Source of the DNA: Streptomyces sp. Ru72
GTDB taxonomy: Bacteria > Actinomycetota > Actinomycetes > Streptomycetales > Streptomycetaceae
Direction: 5' to 3'
Assembly (NCBI RefSeq): GCF_002920635.1
Contig: NZ_PQSR01000004.1
Coordinates: forward strand, 1-64,000
DNA: 64,000 nucleotides
Shown here: piece by piece, positions 52,807-61,789 of the stretch
Numbering within the stretch: the first letter of the stretch is position 1
Layout of the letters: each line of letters begins with the position of its first letter
Translations under genes and position numbers: made by a program
The notes under the pieces: model-generated
Told to the model about the DNA's origin: nothing
The model's input: only the letters and a program-made list of their open reading frames with translations
Databases searched by the model: none

Positions 52807-54036
52807 TCACCCGAGGCTCCTGGGTCGGCTTCCTCGGTCTCGCGCGTCGGAGCCGGCCTCGGGCGCCGGTGCGGAAGTGGGCCGTCGGCGGCGGGTCGCC
52901 GCCAGGGTCACCGTCACCGTCAGGGATGCCGCCGCCATCAGCGTCATCGCCGGTCCGGGTGACGTCAGTTGAGCCACCGTCCCCGCCAGGGTCGCGCTCA
53001 CCCCCTGCATCGTGAGCATGCCCGCGGAGTGCAGGCCGAGGGCGTGGCCGCTCAGGTCCGGTGGGGTCAGAGCCATCAGGTGCTCCTGCTGGATCAGGCT
53101 CGCCGCGAAGCCGATCGACGCCAGGGCCACGCAGGCCGCCGCCACCGGTACCGAGGGATGCAGGGCGAACAGCAGGTACGGGGCGGCGAGGACCAGCAGG
53201 AACGGAATGCCGAGGCGGCGGCGCAGCGCGGGTGGGAGCAGGCGGCCCGTCGTCACGTCACCGACGAACATGCCGAACGCCGCACACGCGAACAGCGCGC
53301 CCGCGTGCTCCGGTGCGTAGGAGACGTAGAGCGATTCGCAGCCGACCACCAGGCCGTTGGGGATCCACAGCAGGAGGTAGGTCGTGCGGCGCTCGCGCGA
53401 CGACCACAGCAGCGCGTTCGTGCGCCACGTCCGCGCGACGGAGGGGCGGCCGGAGCTGCGCGGCGCCCGGCGGGACAGGCCGAAGCGGGCCGTCCCAGCC
53501 GCCGCCAGGTACAGCGCGGAGGCCGTCAGCAGCGTCGCCCGCGGGGACAGCACCGCCAGCAGGACGCCGCCCGTCGCGTAACCGGTGATCTGCATCAGGC
53601 CGCTCACCACGTTGAAGGCCGAACGGCCCAGTAGGTAGCCGTCCTTGGAGAGGATCTCGTTGAGCAGGCCCCAGCGGACTCCACCGCCGAGTGACTGGAT
53701 CAGGCCGAGCACGGAGATCAGCGCGAAGATCGCCCCCACCGGCAGGCCGGGCGTCGCCATCACCGCCGTGCCGACCGCGAAGGCGCTCGCGATGCCCGCC
53801 GTCGTCGCGCGCGGAGGCAGCCGGTCGGCCGCCGACAGCAGGGTCGTGGCGCCGACGACCTGGGCGAGTTGCGGGCCGAACATGCTCACCGCGGAGAGCA
53901 GGGGCGAGTCGGTGGCCCGGTAGACCAGCGTGCCGAGCGCCAGGCCGCCGAGCGTCGAGGCGGCCGTCTGGAAGGCGGTGGACAGGAAGAGAGGGCTGAA
54001 CTCCCGTGTGCGGAAGAGGTCGGCGTAGCTGCGCAT
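52807..54036 (-). CDS. MFS transporter (DHA3-like)
   Basis: A 409-residue transporter with about 12 helices. It starts MRSYADLFRTREFSPLFLST, and the second half repeats the six-helix layout; motif A is weak (SAADRLPPRA), as in MdtH/DHA3-type exporters. A helix-rich tail of about 35 arginine-rich residues follows. It is divergent from an ArsR-type regulator at 54125 with a palindrome in the 88-base gap, so it may be an inducible exporter. Confidence 0.88.
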   Translation of the reverse strand: MRSYADLFRTREFSPLFLSTAFQTAASTLGGLALGTLVYRATDSPLLSAVSMFGPQLAQVVGATTLLSAADRLPPRATTAGIASAFAVGTAVMATPGLPVGAIFALISVLGLIQSLGGGVRWGLLNEILSKDGYLLGRSAFNVVSGLMQITGYATGGVLLAVLSPRATLLTASALYLAAAGTARFGLSRRAPRSSGRPSVARTWRTNALLWSSRERRTTYLLLWIPNGLVVGCESLYVSYAPEHAGALFACAAFGMFVGDVTTGRLLPPALRRRLGIPFLLVLAAPYLLFALHPSVPVAAACVALASIGFAASLIQQEHLMALTPPDLSGHALGLHSAGMLTMQGVSATLAGTVAQLTSPGPAMTLMAAASLTVTVTLAATRRRRPTSAPAPEAGSDARDRGSRPRSLG

Positions 54037-54075
54037 GCGTGGAGTGTGGGCGGGGAGTCCCGGGTGGCCGTTATT

Positions 54076-54095
54076 GTTTCGCGTACGCGCGAAAC
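54076..54095. promoter_or_regulatory. Operator palindrome between MFS and ArsR genes
   Basis: GTTTCGCGTACGCGCGAAAC has perfect 8-bp arms around TACG and lies 40 bases from the MFS start and 30 from the ArsR-type start. It is the likely binding site of the regulator. Confidence 0.7.
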
Positions 54096-54124
54096 CTCCG
54101 GCCGTCCCCGATGTGAAGGCGCCC

Positions 54125-55093
54125 ATGGGTCTCTGGTACGTCAGCGCCGACACCCTCGCCGGCAGCCGGTTCCTGCTCTCGCCGCTCGCAGAGGTGTTCG
54201 CCGCTCTGAAACTGCTGCACGCCGGTACCGCCTCCCACCCCGGGGAACGCGCCTGGCTGGACGCTCACCTCCCCGCGTACCGGGCGCGGTTGGCCGCCGA
54301 CCCCGTCACCGGACTGCTCGTCCGCAGCGGGCTCGGCCAGGAGTGGATCGCCGACTTCCTCACGCCCACACCCAGGGACGGGGAGACCTTCGAGGAGGGC
54401 GTGGGGCGCGTACGCTCCGCCTCTCCCGCCGACGCCCGGGCCCACCTGGCCGTGTCCCTGCGCGGACCTCTCCCCGCCGCCCTCGACCGCGACGACCTGC
54501 CCGAACGCGCGGCCGACCTGCTCACCTACGTGTGGACGCGGACCGTCCGGCCGTATTGGCACCGACGACGGCGCGTCCTGGAGGCCGATGTCGTCGCCCG
54601 GACCGCGCAGCTGAGCCGCGGCGGCTGGGCCGCCGCGCTGGACGCCCTGCGGCCGGGCCGGACCCGCTGGCTCGGCGGGAACCGGCTCCAGGTCAACCTC
54701 CACGAGTACCCGCCACGTGAGATCTCCGGCGCCCAGCTCGTCTTCGTCCCCGTCACCCCGCAGCGGGCCGGCTGGGTGTCCTGGGAGGAACCCGACCGGT
54801 ACGCCCTCGTCTATCCCTGCGCGGGCGTGCTGGCGGACGGGACGCGCACGGTGGTACCGGAGAGTCTCGGCGCGCTGCTCGGGCCCGCCCGGGCCCGGGT
54901 GCTCGTACTGCTGGACTCCCCGATGAGCACCAGCCAGTTGGTCGCCGTCACCGGGCAGGGGCTCGGCTCGGTCGGGCGCCACCTCAAGGTGCTGCTGGAC
55001 GGGCGGCTGGTGGAGCGGCGGCGTTCGGGACGGTCGGTGCTGTATTCGCGTACGGCCGCCGGTGAGGTACTCGTCACAGCGCAGCGGGCGTGA
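54125..55093 (+). CDS. ArsR-type winged-helix regulator with DUF5937 N-terminal domain
   Basis: A 322-residue protein. The first 230 residues belong to DUF5937 (SPLAEVFAALKLLHAGTASH, RGGWAAALDALRPGRTRWLG), and the last 80 form an ArsR winged helix (RARVLVLLDSPMSTSQLVAV, SVGRHLKVLLDGRLVERRRS). It lacks the cysteine metal site of classical ArsR and presumably senses an organic ligand. ATG at 54125; the upstream frame crosses the palindrome. Likely controls the divergent MFS gene. Confidence 0.87.
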   Translation: MGLWYVSADTLAGSRFLLSPLAEVFAALKLLHAGTASHPGERAWLDAHLPAYRARLAADPVTGLLVRSGLGQEWIADFLTPTPRDGETFEEGVGRVRSASPADARAHLAVSLRGPLPAALDRDDLPERAADLLTYVWTRTVRPYWHRRRRVLEADVVARTAQLSRGGWAAALDALRPGRTRWLGGNRLQVNLHEYPPREISGAQLVFVPVTPQRAGWVSWEEPDRYALVYPCAGVLADGTRTVVPESLGALLGPARARVLVLLDSPMSTSQLVAVTGQGLGSVGRHLKVLLDGRLVERRRSGRSVLYSRTAAGEVLVTAQRA

Positions 55094-55138
55094 CGGGCGC
55101 ATCACCGGGTGGCGGGGCGGCGGAGTTAGCATCCGCCC

Positions 55139-55651
55139 ATGACGACTACTGACAACGGTGCGGGTGCCTCAGTCCTCGATGTCGAGATCGGTGCGCTGCA
55201 GGGCGGTACCGCGGACCTGTCCCAGTACGCGGGCAAGGCCGTCCTGGTGGTGAACGTGGCCTCCAAGTGCGGGCTGACGCCGCAGTACGCGGGTCTGGAG
55301 CGGCTGCAGGAGCGGTACGCGCCGCTGGGCTTCACCGTGCTCGGGGTGCCCTGCAACCAGTTCCTCGGGCAGGAGCCCGGCAGCGCGGAGGAGATCGCCG
55401 AGTTCTGTTCGGCGACGTACGGCGTGACCTTCCCGATGACGGAGAAGATCGAGGTCAACGGGGAGGGACGGCACCCGCTGTACGACCGCCTGGTCGGCCA
55501 CGCGGATGCCGAGGGGCACAGCGGGGACATCCGCTGGAACTTCGAGAAGTTCCTGATCGGGAAGGACGGCAAGGTCGTCGCCCGCTTCTCGCCGCAGACG
55601 GAGCCGGAGGCGGCCGAGGTCGTGGCGGCCATCGAGGCGCAGCTCGCGTAG
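55139..55651 (+). CDS. Glutathione peroxidase-like thiol peroxidase
   Basis: A 170-residue peroxidase of the thioredoxin fold. The peroxidatic cysteine lies in VASKCGLTPQY, and the tetrad partners in PCNQFLGQEP (Gln, Asn) and IRWNFEKFLIG (Trp, Asn). Cysteine replaces selenocysteine. Because Streptomyces uses mycothiol, the real reductant is probably thioredoxin. It ends before the hairpin at 55751. Confidence 0.93.
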   Translation: MTTTDNGAGASVLDVEIGALQGGTADLSQYAGKAVLVVNVASKCGLTPQYAGLERLQERYAPLGFTVLGVPCNQFLGQEPGSAEEIAEFCSATYGVTFPMTEKIEVNGEGRHPLYDRLVGHADAEGHSGDIRWNFEKFLIGKDGKVVARFSPQTEPEAAEVVAAIEAQLA

Positions 55652-55750
55652 GAGAGGGTGACCTTCCCTCGGGGCGAGGCGGTCGTACAGCCGCAGGGCC
55701 CGGGCCGACAGCCGGGTCCGCGCGGCCGACGCGCCCCTCCCAACCGCATC

Positions 55751-55775
55751 AGCCGGTGCCTGGGCGGCACCGGCT
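55751..55775. terminator. Hairpin terminator after the peroxidase gene
   Basis: AGCCGGTGCC (55751-55760) pairs perfectly with GGCACCGGCT (55766-55775) around a 5-base loop. Confidence 0.75.
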
Positions 55776-56449
55776 GAGCGGATCCAGTTCCTCTACGGGG
55801 TGCCCATCGCGGCAAGCCGGCATCCGCGCACGCTCCGCGGAGGCAACTTCACGCAGGCCAACTGCCGCATCCCCGGAGAGGATGGGCGGCCCACCGGTTG
55901 GACATTCGTATCAAAATCCCTGGCATCAACGCCTCGCAAGGGGTTTGCGAATGCATCACCCGGACAGAGGAGCGCACTTGGCCCAGGTGCTGTTTGTACC
56001 ACCCGTCAGAATTCGCCATCGGTGGACTGCCGGACGAGAACAGGTGGCACAGAAGGGCGCGGCGAAGCAGAAATACCCCGTTCGGGTGATTACGACTGAC
56101 AGCGTCTTGTCACCCGTTCGGAGGTGTGGGTCACTGAGAGTGTGAAACCGGCGGGCTGCCCATCCCCGTGCCGGGGGAGCGTTGAGACAGGCAGCGGCTG
56201 CCGGTTTTCTCCATGCCCATGGGAACGGCACAGGCTACCGTGCGCTCGGCCCTGTGAGTCGGCGCGACTCTCTGTCCGTGCACCCCGGTCCCGGCAGCAT
56301 TCCGGAGCCGACTTCTCCCACGTCTGAAGTGCCCGAAAGGGCTGACGGCGCTCGTTTGCTGGCGGCTCTGCCTCTGCGAAGGGGCGGACGGCGACTGGCC
56401 ATTCCACCGGTTCCTCGCAGGTCCCCATCAGAGAGCAAGGAGTATCGGC
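55776..56449. other. Long intergenic region before IPT/TIG genes
   Basis: These 674 bases are less GC-rich than the neighbourhood and no frame looks coded; short frames at 55800-56099 and 55898-56089 lack ribosome sites and domain content. The region probably contains the promoter and a long leader of the IPT/TIG gene, whose ribosome site AAGGAG is just before 56450. A small RNA cannot be excluded. Confidence 0.5.
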
Positions 56450-57196
56450 ATGCCCATCTCTCCGAATCAGGGTTCCACCGGCGGAGGAACGCTGGTGACC
56501 ATCACCGGAACCAACCTCGCCAACACCAGCGCGGTGACGTTCGGCACCAGGCAGGCGACGAACGTCACCAATGTCTCACCGACCCAGGTGACCGCGGTCT
56601 CCCCTTCGGGGACCGGCACGGTCGGGGTCACCGTGACCACCCCGGGAGGGACGAGCAACCCGGTGCCGTTCTTCTACGTCGGCGCCCCGTTCAAGTCCTC
56701 GCTGAGCTCCAGCTCCGGACCGCTGGCCGGTGGGAACTCCATCACCGTCCGCGGCGCCGGCCTCTCGACAGCGACCAGCGTGTCCTTCGGGGGGGTCACC
56801 GCGACCCCGACCGTGAACTCCGACAGTTCCCTCAGCGTGGTCGTACCGGCGGGCGCTGCGGCCGGACCGGTGGCGGTGAGCGTGACGACCGCCGGCGGCA
56901 CCAACAACGGACTGTCCTACACCTACGTCGACGACCCCACGATCGGAACCATCAACCCCAACTCGGGGTCGACCTCCGGCGGAACGGCGGTGACCATCAC
57001 CGGCACCAACCTGGACAGCACCACCTCGGTCACCTTCGGTGGTAATGCGGCACCGTTCTCCGCCATCAGCCCCACCACCCTGTCCGCGGTCACCCCGCCC
57101 GGTACGGCCGGTGCCGTCGACGTCGTGGTGACCAACCCCTCCGGGGCCGCAACCGCGGCCGGCGGCTTCACCTACGTCACCGGCCCCGGCATCTGA
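56450..57196 (+). CDS. IPT/TIG repeat protein, three domains, no signal peptide
   Basis: A 248-residue protein made of three IPT/TIG immunoglobulin-like repeats of about 82 residues. Each opens with a P-N-x-G-S-T-x-G-G-T motif (SPNQGSTGGGTLVTITGTNL, SSSSGPLAGGNSITVRGAGL, NPNSGSTSGGTAVTITGTNL) and ends with an NG/NP-x-x-Y-V strand. Such domains usually sit in surface or extracellular proteins, but no signal peptide or anchor is present. Start has AAGGAG seven bases upstream. A sister gene follows at 57340. Confidence 0.9.
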   Translation: MPISPNQGSTGGGTLVTITGTNLANTSAVTFGTRQATNVTNVSPTQVTAVSPSGTGTVGVTVTTPGGTSNPVPFFYVGAPFKSSLSSSSGPLAGGNSITVRGAGLSTATSVSFGGVTATPTVNSDSSLSVVVPAGAAAGPVAVSVTTAGGTNNGLSYTYVDDPTIGTINPNSGSTSGGTAVTITGTNLDSTTSVTFGGNAAPFSAISPTTLSAVTPPGTAGAVDVVVTNPSGAATAAGGFTYVTGPGI

Positions 57197-57339
57197 TCCG
57201 GCAGCCCGGCACGGGGAGACACCCGACAGCCGCCCGGGTGGCAGTTCCCCTCCCCCGGGCGGCTACCGCCCGCCATCAGCATCTGTGGCTGATCCGATCT
57301 GTATGCGGATTCGTCCGCAGCATCGCGTGAAGGAGTTCA

Positions 57340-58368
57340 GTGATGGCCGCCCCTGTCGTCTCCTCGGTCAGTCCCAGCCAGGGGCCGCTGGCCGGCGGGA
57401 CCACCGTCACGGTGACCGGTACCGGCTTCACCGGCGCGACAGCCGTCCAGTTCGGCAGTAGTGCCGCCGCCTCGTTCACCGTCCTGAGCAGCACCCAGAT
57501 CAGCGCGGTGACGCCTGCCGGCTCCGGCACGGTCAACGTCGCCGTCACCACAAGCCAGGGCACCAGCACGCAGTCCGTTTCCTACACCTATGTCGCGGCC
57601 CCCTCCGTGTCGTCTCTGGCGCCCGGTCAGGGCCCGACCTCGGGGGGAACGTCGGTGACGCTGACAGGCACCGGTTTCACCGGCGCCGGCGCGGTCCGCT
57701 TCGACGCGACCCCGGCGGCATCGTTCGCCGTTTTCTCCGCCACACGGATCATCGCGGTGACCCCTGTCCACCCGGCTGGTGCCGCGGCGGTCACGGTGAC
57801 CACACCCGGCGGCACCAGCAGCCCGGACGATCCCAACACCTACTTCTACTACGCCGCACTGCCGTCCCTGACCGACGTCGCGCCCCCATCCGGGGCCTCA
57901 GCCGGCGGCACCCTGACGACACTGACCGGCAACGGACTCGTCGGCGCCACGGCGGTCCGCTTCGACACGACCCCGGCGGCATCGTTCACCGTCGTCTCCG
58001 CCACACAGATCACCGCCGTGACCCCTGCCCACGCAGCCGGTGCCGCGGCGGTCACGGTGACCACCCCCGGCGGCACCAGCAACCCTGTGAGCTACGTCTA
58101 CCTCGACGCCCCCACTCTGGTCTCCCTGGCACCGGACCGGGGGCCCACATACGCGGGAACCGCCGTCACGCTGACCGGGACGAATCTCGCCGCGACCACT
58201 GGCGTACGGTTCGGCACCACCGCCGCCTCCTTCACCGTGCTCTCTCCCACCAGCATCACCGCTGTCGCCCCCACGGGAGCCGCCGGAGCAGTCGCCGTCA
58301 CGGTTCTCACCCCCGCCGGCGTCAGCAACGGGCTGACCTACACCCGCTTCGCAGGCCCCGCCGTCTGA
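57340..58368 (+). CDS. IPT/TIG repeat protein, four domains, no signal peptide
   Basis: A 342-residue protein with four IPT/TIG repeats (SPSQGPLAGGTTVTVTGTGF, APGQGPTSGGTSVTLTGTGF, PPSGASAGGTLTTLTGNGL, APDRGPTYAGTAVTLTGTNL). Repeats 2 and 3 are nearly identical in DNA over about 130 bases (near 57693 and 57953), so the number of repeats could change by recombination. Like its neighbour it lacks a signal peptide and anchor. ATG has AAGGAG upstream. Convergent with the collagen-like gene. Confidence 0.9.
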   Translation: MMAAPVVSSVSPSQGPLAGGTTVTVTGTGFTGATAVQFGSSAAASFTVLSSTQISAVTPAGSGTVNVAVTTSQGTSTQSVSYTYVAAPSVSSLAPGQGPTSGGTSVTLTGTGFTGAGAVRFDATPAASFAVFSATRIIAVTPVHPAGAAAVTVTTPGGTSSPDDPNTYFYYAALPSLTDVAPPSGASAGGTLTTLTGNGLVGATAVRFDTTPAASFTVVSATQITAVTPAHAAGAAAVTVTTPGGTSNPVSYVYLDAPTLVSLAPDRGPTYAGTAVTLTGTNLAATTGVRFGTTAASFTVLSPTSITAVAPTGAAGAVAVTVLTPAGVSNGLTYTRFAGPAV

Positions 58369-58427
58369 CCTGCGGGCAGCTGCCGCAGGCAGGAAGCGAA
58401 GTAAATGTCTGCGGTATTGCCGGGCGG

Positions 58428-59354
58428 TCACGGCGCGCAATAGGCAAACGCAGTGATGGAATAGCTCTGGGTGGCAGAGATGTTATGGAATTCCACTGTC
58501 CAGCTGTCACCCTTGGTCGCGGTCTGACTTTGGTAGCTGTTTACAGGGATGACCTCATCGCCCCCGAGCCAACCACCGGAAATGGCCTTCTTACCGGTCC
58601 CACAGGCGGAGACCAAGGTCGACGTCTCCCTAGGCAGCAGCGTCACACCTGCTTCGGGTCCCTGGGAGACGCTGGCGGTGCCAGGGGACCCCTGTGGCCC
58701 GGTGTCGCCTTGTGGTCCGGCAGGTCCGGTGTCGCCCTGCGGTCCCGCAGGTCCGATGTCACCTTTCGGCCCCGCAGGTCCGGTCTGGCCCTGCGGTCCG
58801 GCAGGACCGGCATCACCCTTCGGCCCCGCAGGTCCGGTCTGGCCCTGCGGTCCGGCAGGACCGGCATCACCTTTGGGCCCCGCAGGACCTGCATCACCCT
58901 TCGGCCCCGCAGGGCCTTGGGGCCCGGTGGGTCCTGGCGGCCCTGACGGCCCTGGGAGCTCCGGCTCCCCGCACAGCGGCACGGAGCTCGAGACTCTGAC
59001 GTAACGGGCAGCCACCCAGCCCGAGCGGTCGGCAAGCCTGTACCACCACCTCGTGTCTCTGCCGGCACTCTCGCCCGGTGACTCGCATGAGATGTCGATC
59101 CGTGCCCCGCGGGGATATCTACCCAACTCGGCGGACTCTGGCATCGGTCTGGCGCGGATGCTCAATCCACCCCTTGCGGTGACAGTCCCGCGAATGGCCG
59201 CACGAAGGGCGTTCCGCTCTGTCTGCGAGGCAGCAACCTTTGAGCTCACCGTGTCCGTCGGCCCCCGAACCGCCGATACGGGGACCTGTAACTGATGCGC
59301 GGCGCCGATGCCCATTGCTGCCAGAACCAGCGACGAGATCACAATCTTTCTCAT
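58428..59354 (-). CDS. Secreted SH3-domain collagen-like protein
   Basis: A 308-residue protein. Signal peptide at 1-20 ([19 protein letters not shown]), then an SH3b-type domain at about 55-121 ([39 protein letters not shown]), an uninterrupted collagen stretch of about 30 Gly-X-Y triplets at 135-227 rich in [18 protein letters not shown], and a C-terminal domain of about 80 residues with a cysteine pair ([16 protein letters not shown]) as trimer or binding head. A 54-bp unit (58765-58818) is repeated at 58819-58872. No membrane anchor. Its role could be a secreted adhesive fibre. Confidence 0.88.
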   Translation of the reverse strand: MRKIVISSLVLAAMGIGAAHQLQVPVSAVRGPTDTVSSKVAASQTERNALRAAIRGTVTARGGLSIRARPMPESAELGRYPRGARIDISCESPGESAGRDTRWWYRLADRSGWVAARYVRVSSSVPLCGEPELPGPSGPPGPTGPQGPAGPKGDAGPAGPKGDAGPAGPQGQTGPAGPKGDAGPAGPQGQTGPAGPKGDIGPAGPQGDTGPAGPQGDTGPQGSPGTASVSQGPEAGVTLLPRETSTLVSACGTGKKAISGGWLGGDEVIPVNSYQSQTATKGDSWTVEFHNISATQSYSITAFAYCAP

Positions 59355-59613
59355 CGGTAACCGTCACGCCTTCCACTGCCTGTCCGCGATTAAGTGAGAT
59401 GAGAAGATCAAAGCGCAATTGCCGTCGGCAAAGCCGGTATGACACGGACGAAACGACGCCCCTCGGACACCTCACCGACGCGAGGGGGGCAGAGCGCGAA
59501 GAGCTGAGCCGGGGTGCGGCGGCCGGGCACGGGGCCGGAGTCCCCCACACCGACCCGCCCGGCAACCCGCAGCCAGTGCCTCGACCGCCGGCCGGCTGAT
59601 CGTGGCCCGGTCC

Positions 59614-61599
59614 TCAGCCGTCCGACGACTGGTCGTCCTCCTTCAGTTCCTCCGGGCACGCGGTCCCTCGCGGCAGCTGATACGGCGCCGCCAGACGGTA
59701 GGTGCCCGGCCGGGGTGCCAGGAGTTCTGTCCACTTGTCGCCCCAGATGTCCTCGGGGGCTTCCATCAGGCAGCCGTTGACGTTGTCGTACGTCTTCGGG
59801 GTGCCCTGGGGGCGGTGTTTGGAGGCATCCGTCTCCTGCGGCGGCTTCACGCCCTTGCCCTCGGTGTCGACCAGGCCCAGCCATGGCGAGTACGGGACGC
59901 GGATGAGGACGCGGCCCGCCTTCTTCACCTGGATCGTCAACTCGCCCTGTTCCGCCCGGTCGACCACCGCCGGTGGATCCGCCAGCGGGGTCGGGTCCGT
60001 CACCGCGAACAGCTGCCAGTTGGCGTCGCCCCAGATCTGCTTCAGGTACGGCATGCCGCGCTGCACGAGCTCGCGTTCGCGTTCGCCGCCGTCGCCGTCG
60101 GGCTCGCCCTTCGGCAGCACCACGTAGTGCACGGCCCAGCGCTGCAGCCAGGCGTGGTAGTTCGCCGAGTTCAGCGTGTCGTCGTAGAAGAGCGGGTTGC
60201 GTTCCATGTCGGCCTGGCGGTTCCAGCCGCGGGCCAGGTTGACGTATGGCGCCAGCGCGGAGGCCTCGCGGTGCGAGCGCGCCGGGACCACCTCTACGCG
60301 GCCCTTCTCCGCGCCGACCACCTGGAGCTGGTGGACCAGCGGCGCCAGCTCGTGCGCCCAGGACGCCGCCGGAGTGGTGTGGATGATGTCGTCGACCGTC
60401 TTGACGCCGATCCAGACGACGAAGCCGGTGAGCGCCACCACGACGGCGTACCACTTCCGGCTGCGCGGCACCGTGAACGGCAGCGCCGCGACCAGCGCCA
60501 CCCCCGCGAACAGCATCGCCAGGCGCGTGATGTTGGAACCGATCTGGGAGCTGATCAGCCAGACGAGCAGGACGGACAGCCCGTACACCGCCGCCGTGAT
60601 CCGTACCGTCCGCCACTCCTTCGGCACCACGACCCATACCAGGGCCGAGAAGAGGAAGGGCAGGATCGTCGACGCCCAGGTCATCGGTTGGGTGCCGGAG
60701 AACGGGAACAGCCACGCGGACAGGGCCACCACGGCCGTGGGGGCCAGGCCCAGCGCCCACGCGCCGGGGCGGCGCTTCTGCAGGAACAGCGCCACCGCGA
60801 CCAGGCCCACGAACAGGCCCGCCACCGGGGACGACATCGTGGCCAGCGCGGCCAGCGACGCCGCGGACAGCGCCTTCGCCCAGCGTTTGTGACGCCAGCG
60901 GTAAGGCCAGCAGAACACGGCCGCCGTCGCGCCCAGCGCGAACACCATGCCGAGGCCGAATGTGACGCGGCCCGAGATGGCGTTGCACAGGAGTCCGAAC
61001 ACCCCGGCGAGGGCCGGCCACCACGGCTCGCGGACGGCACGGCTGCGGATGAGGATCAGCGTCAGCAGGCCGGCCGAGGCCGTCCCGGCGATCATCATCG
61101 TCGTACGGACGCCGAGCACCGACATCAGGTACGGCGACACGACGCTGTACGACACCGGGTGCATGCCCCCGTACCAGGCGAGGTTGTACGCCGAGTCGGG
61201 GTGCCGGCCGACGAACTCCGCCCACGCGTCCTGCGCCGCGAGGTCCCCGCCACTGTTCGCGAAGGTGAAGAACCAGATGAGGTGCAGCACTCCGGCGAGG
61301 ACCGTGACGGCGAGGGCGGGATGGCGACGGGCCAGGTCGGCCGCGCGGGAGGAGCCCAGACGGGCGGCCAGGGCGCGGAGGGGTCCCGATGCCTTCGGAG
61401 CGTCCTGGACGGGAGGCTGGGGGTCGGTGGCCGGGGCTGCGGGAACCGGGGGCGCCGGGGTCGGGACCGGGGCCTGGGGAACCTGTCGGGCCGGTGGGTC
61501 AGAGGTGGGTGCGCCCAGCGGTATTCGCGGTCCCGGTGAGCCGTCCGGGTGGTGTTCCCGGTCGGCGTCGTCGGCGTGTGTCGGCTCCGCTGTGGCCAC
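59614..61599 (-). CDS. Large multi-pass membrane protein, glycosyltransferase-like
   Basis: A 661-residue protein. A proline-rich cytoplasmic N-terminus (about 90 residues) leads to roughly 12 transmembrane helices (from ALAVTVLAGVLHLIWFFTFA), with an extracellular loop containing DLAAQDAWAEFVGRHPDSAY after helix 1, like the catalytic loop of GT-C or MptB-type transferases, and a 200-residue soluble C-terminal domain. The first loop with D-D/E residues suggests a lipid-linked sugar transferase, but no strict motif is present. GTG at 61599 has GGAG upstream; a GTG at 61716 would give 700 residues. Confidence 0.8.
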   Translation of the reverse strand: MATAEPTHADDADREHHPDGSPGPRIPLGAPTSDPPARQVPQAPVPTPAPPVPAAPATDPQPPVQDAPKASGPLRALAARLGSSRAADLARRHPALAVTVLAGVLHLIWFFTFANSGGDLAAQDAWAEFVGRHPDSAYNLAWYGGMHPVSYSVVSPYLMSVLGVRTTMMIAGTASAGLLTLILIRSRAVREPWWPALAGVFGLLCNAISGRVTFGLGMVFALGATAAVFCWPYRWRHKRWAKALSAASLAALATMSSPVAGLFVGLVAVALFLQKRRPGAWALGLAPTAVVALSAWLFPFSGTQPMTWASTILPFLFSALVWVVVPKEWRTVRITAAVYGLSVLLVWLISSQIGSNITRLAMLFAGVALVAALPFTVPRSRKWYAVVVALTGFVVWIGVKTVDDIIHTTPAASWAHELAPLVHQLQVVGAEKGRVEVVPARSHREASALAPYVNLARGWNRQADMERNPLFYDDTLNSANYHAWLQRWAVHYVVLPKGEPDGDGGERERELVQRGMPYLKQIWGDANWQLFAVTDPTPLADPPAVVDRAEQGELTIQVKKAGRVLIRVPYSPWLGLVDTEGKGVKPPQETDASKHRPQGTPKTYDNVNGCLMEAPEDIWGDKWTELLAPRPGTYRLAAPYQLPRGTACPEELKEDDQSSDG

Positions 61600-61789
61600 C
61601 TGAAGGCACTCCCCGTGTCCCGTCTTCCGTTCTCGGTCGCGTCCCGTTCGCTCCCGCTTCACCGGCCGCGTCTCCGCGACCGGCGACCTGTCCCGATTCG
61701 TGACGCTAGCACGCACCCCGCCGAGGGGCCCCGGGGTGGGGCTCCGCGGCGGGGTGTGCGGGGTGCCGCTGTGTACCGGGGCGCCCGGT

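Noticed and set aside
55800..56099. A 99-codon forward frame before the IPT/TIG gene
   Set aside because: No ribosome site, no domain, and two other frames are equally open; treated as intergenic.
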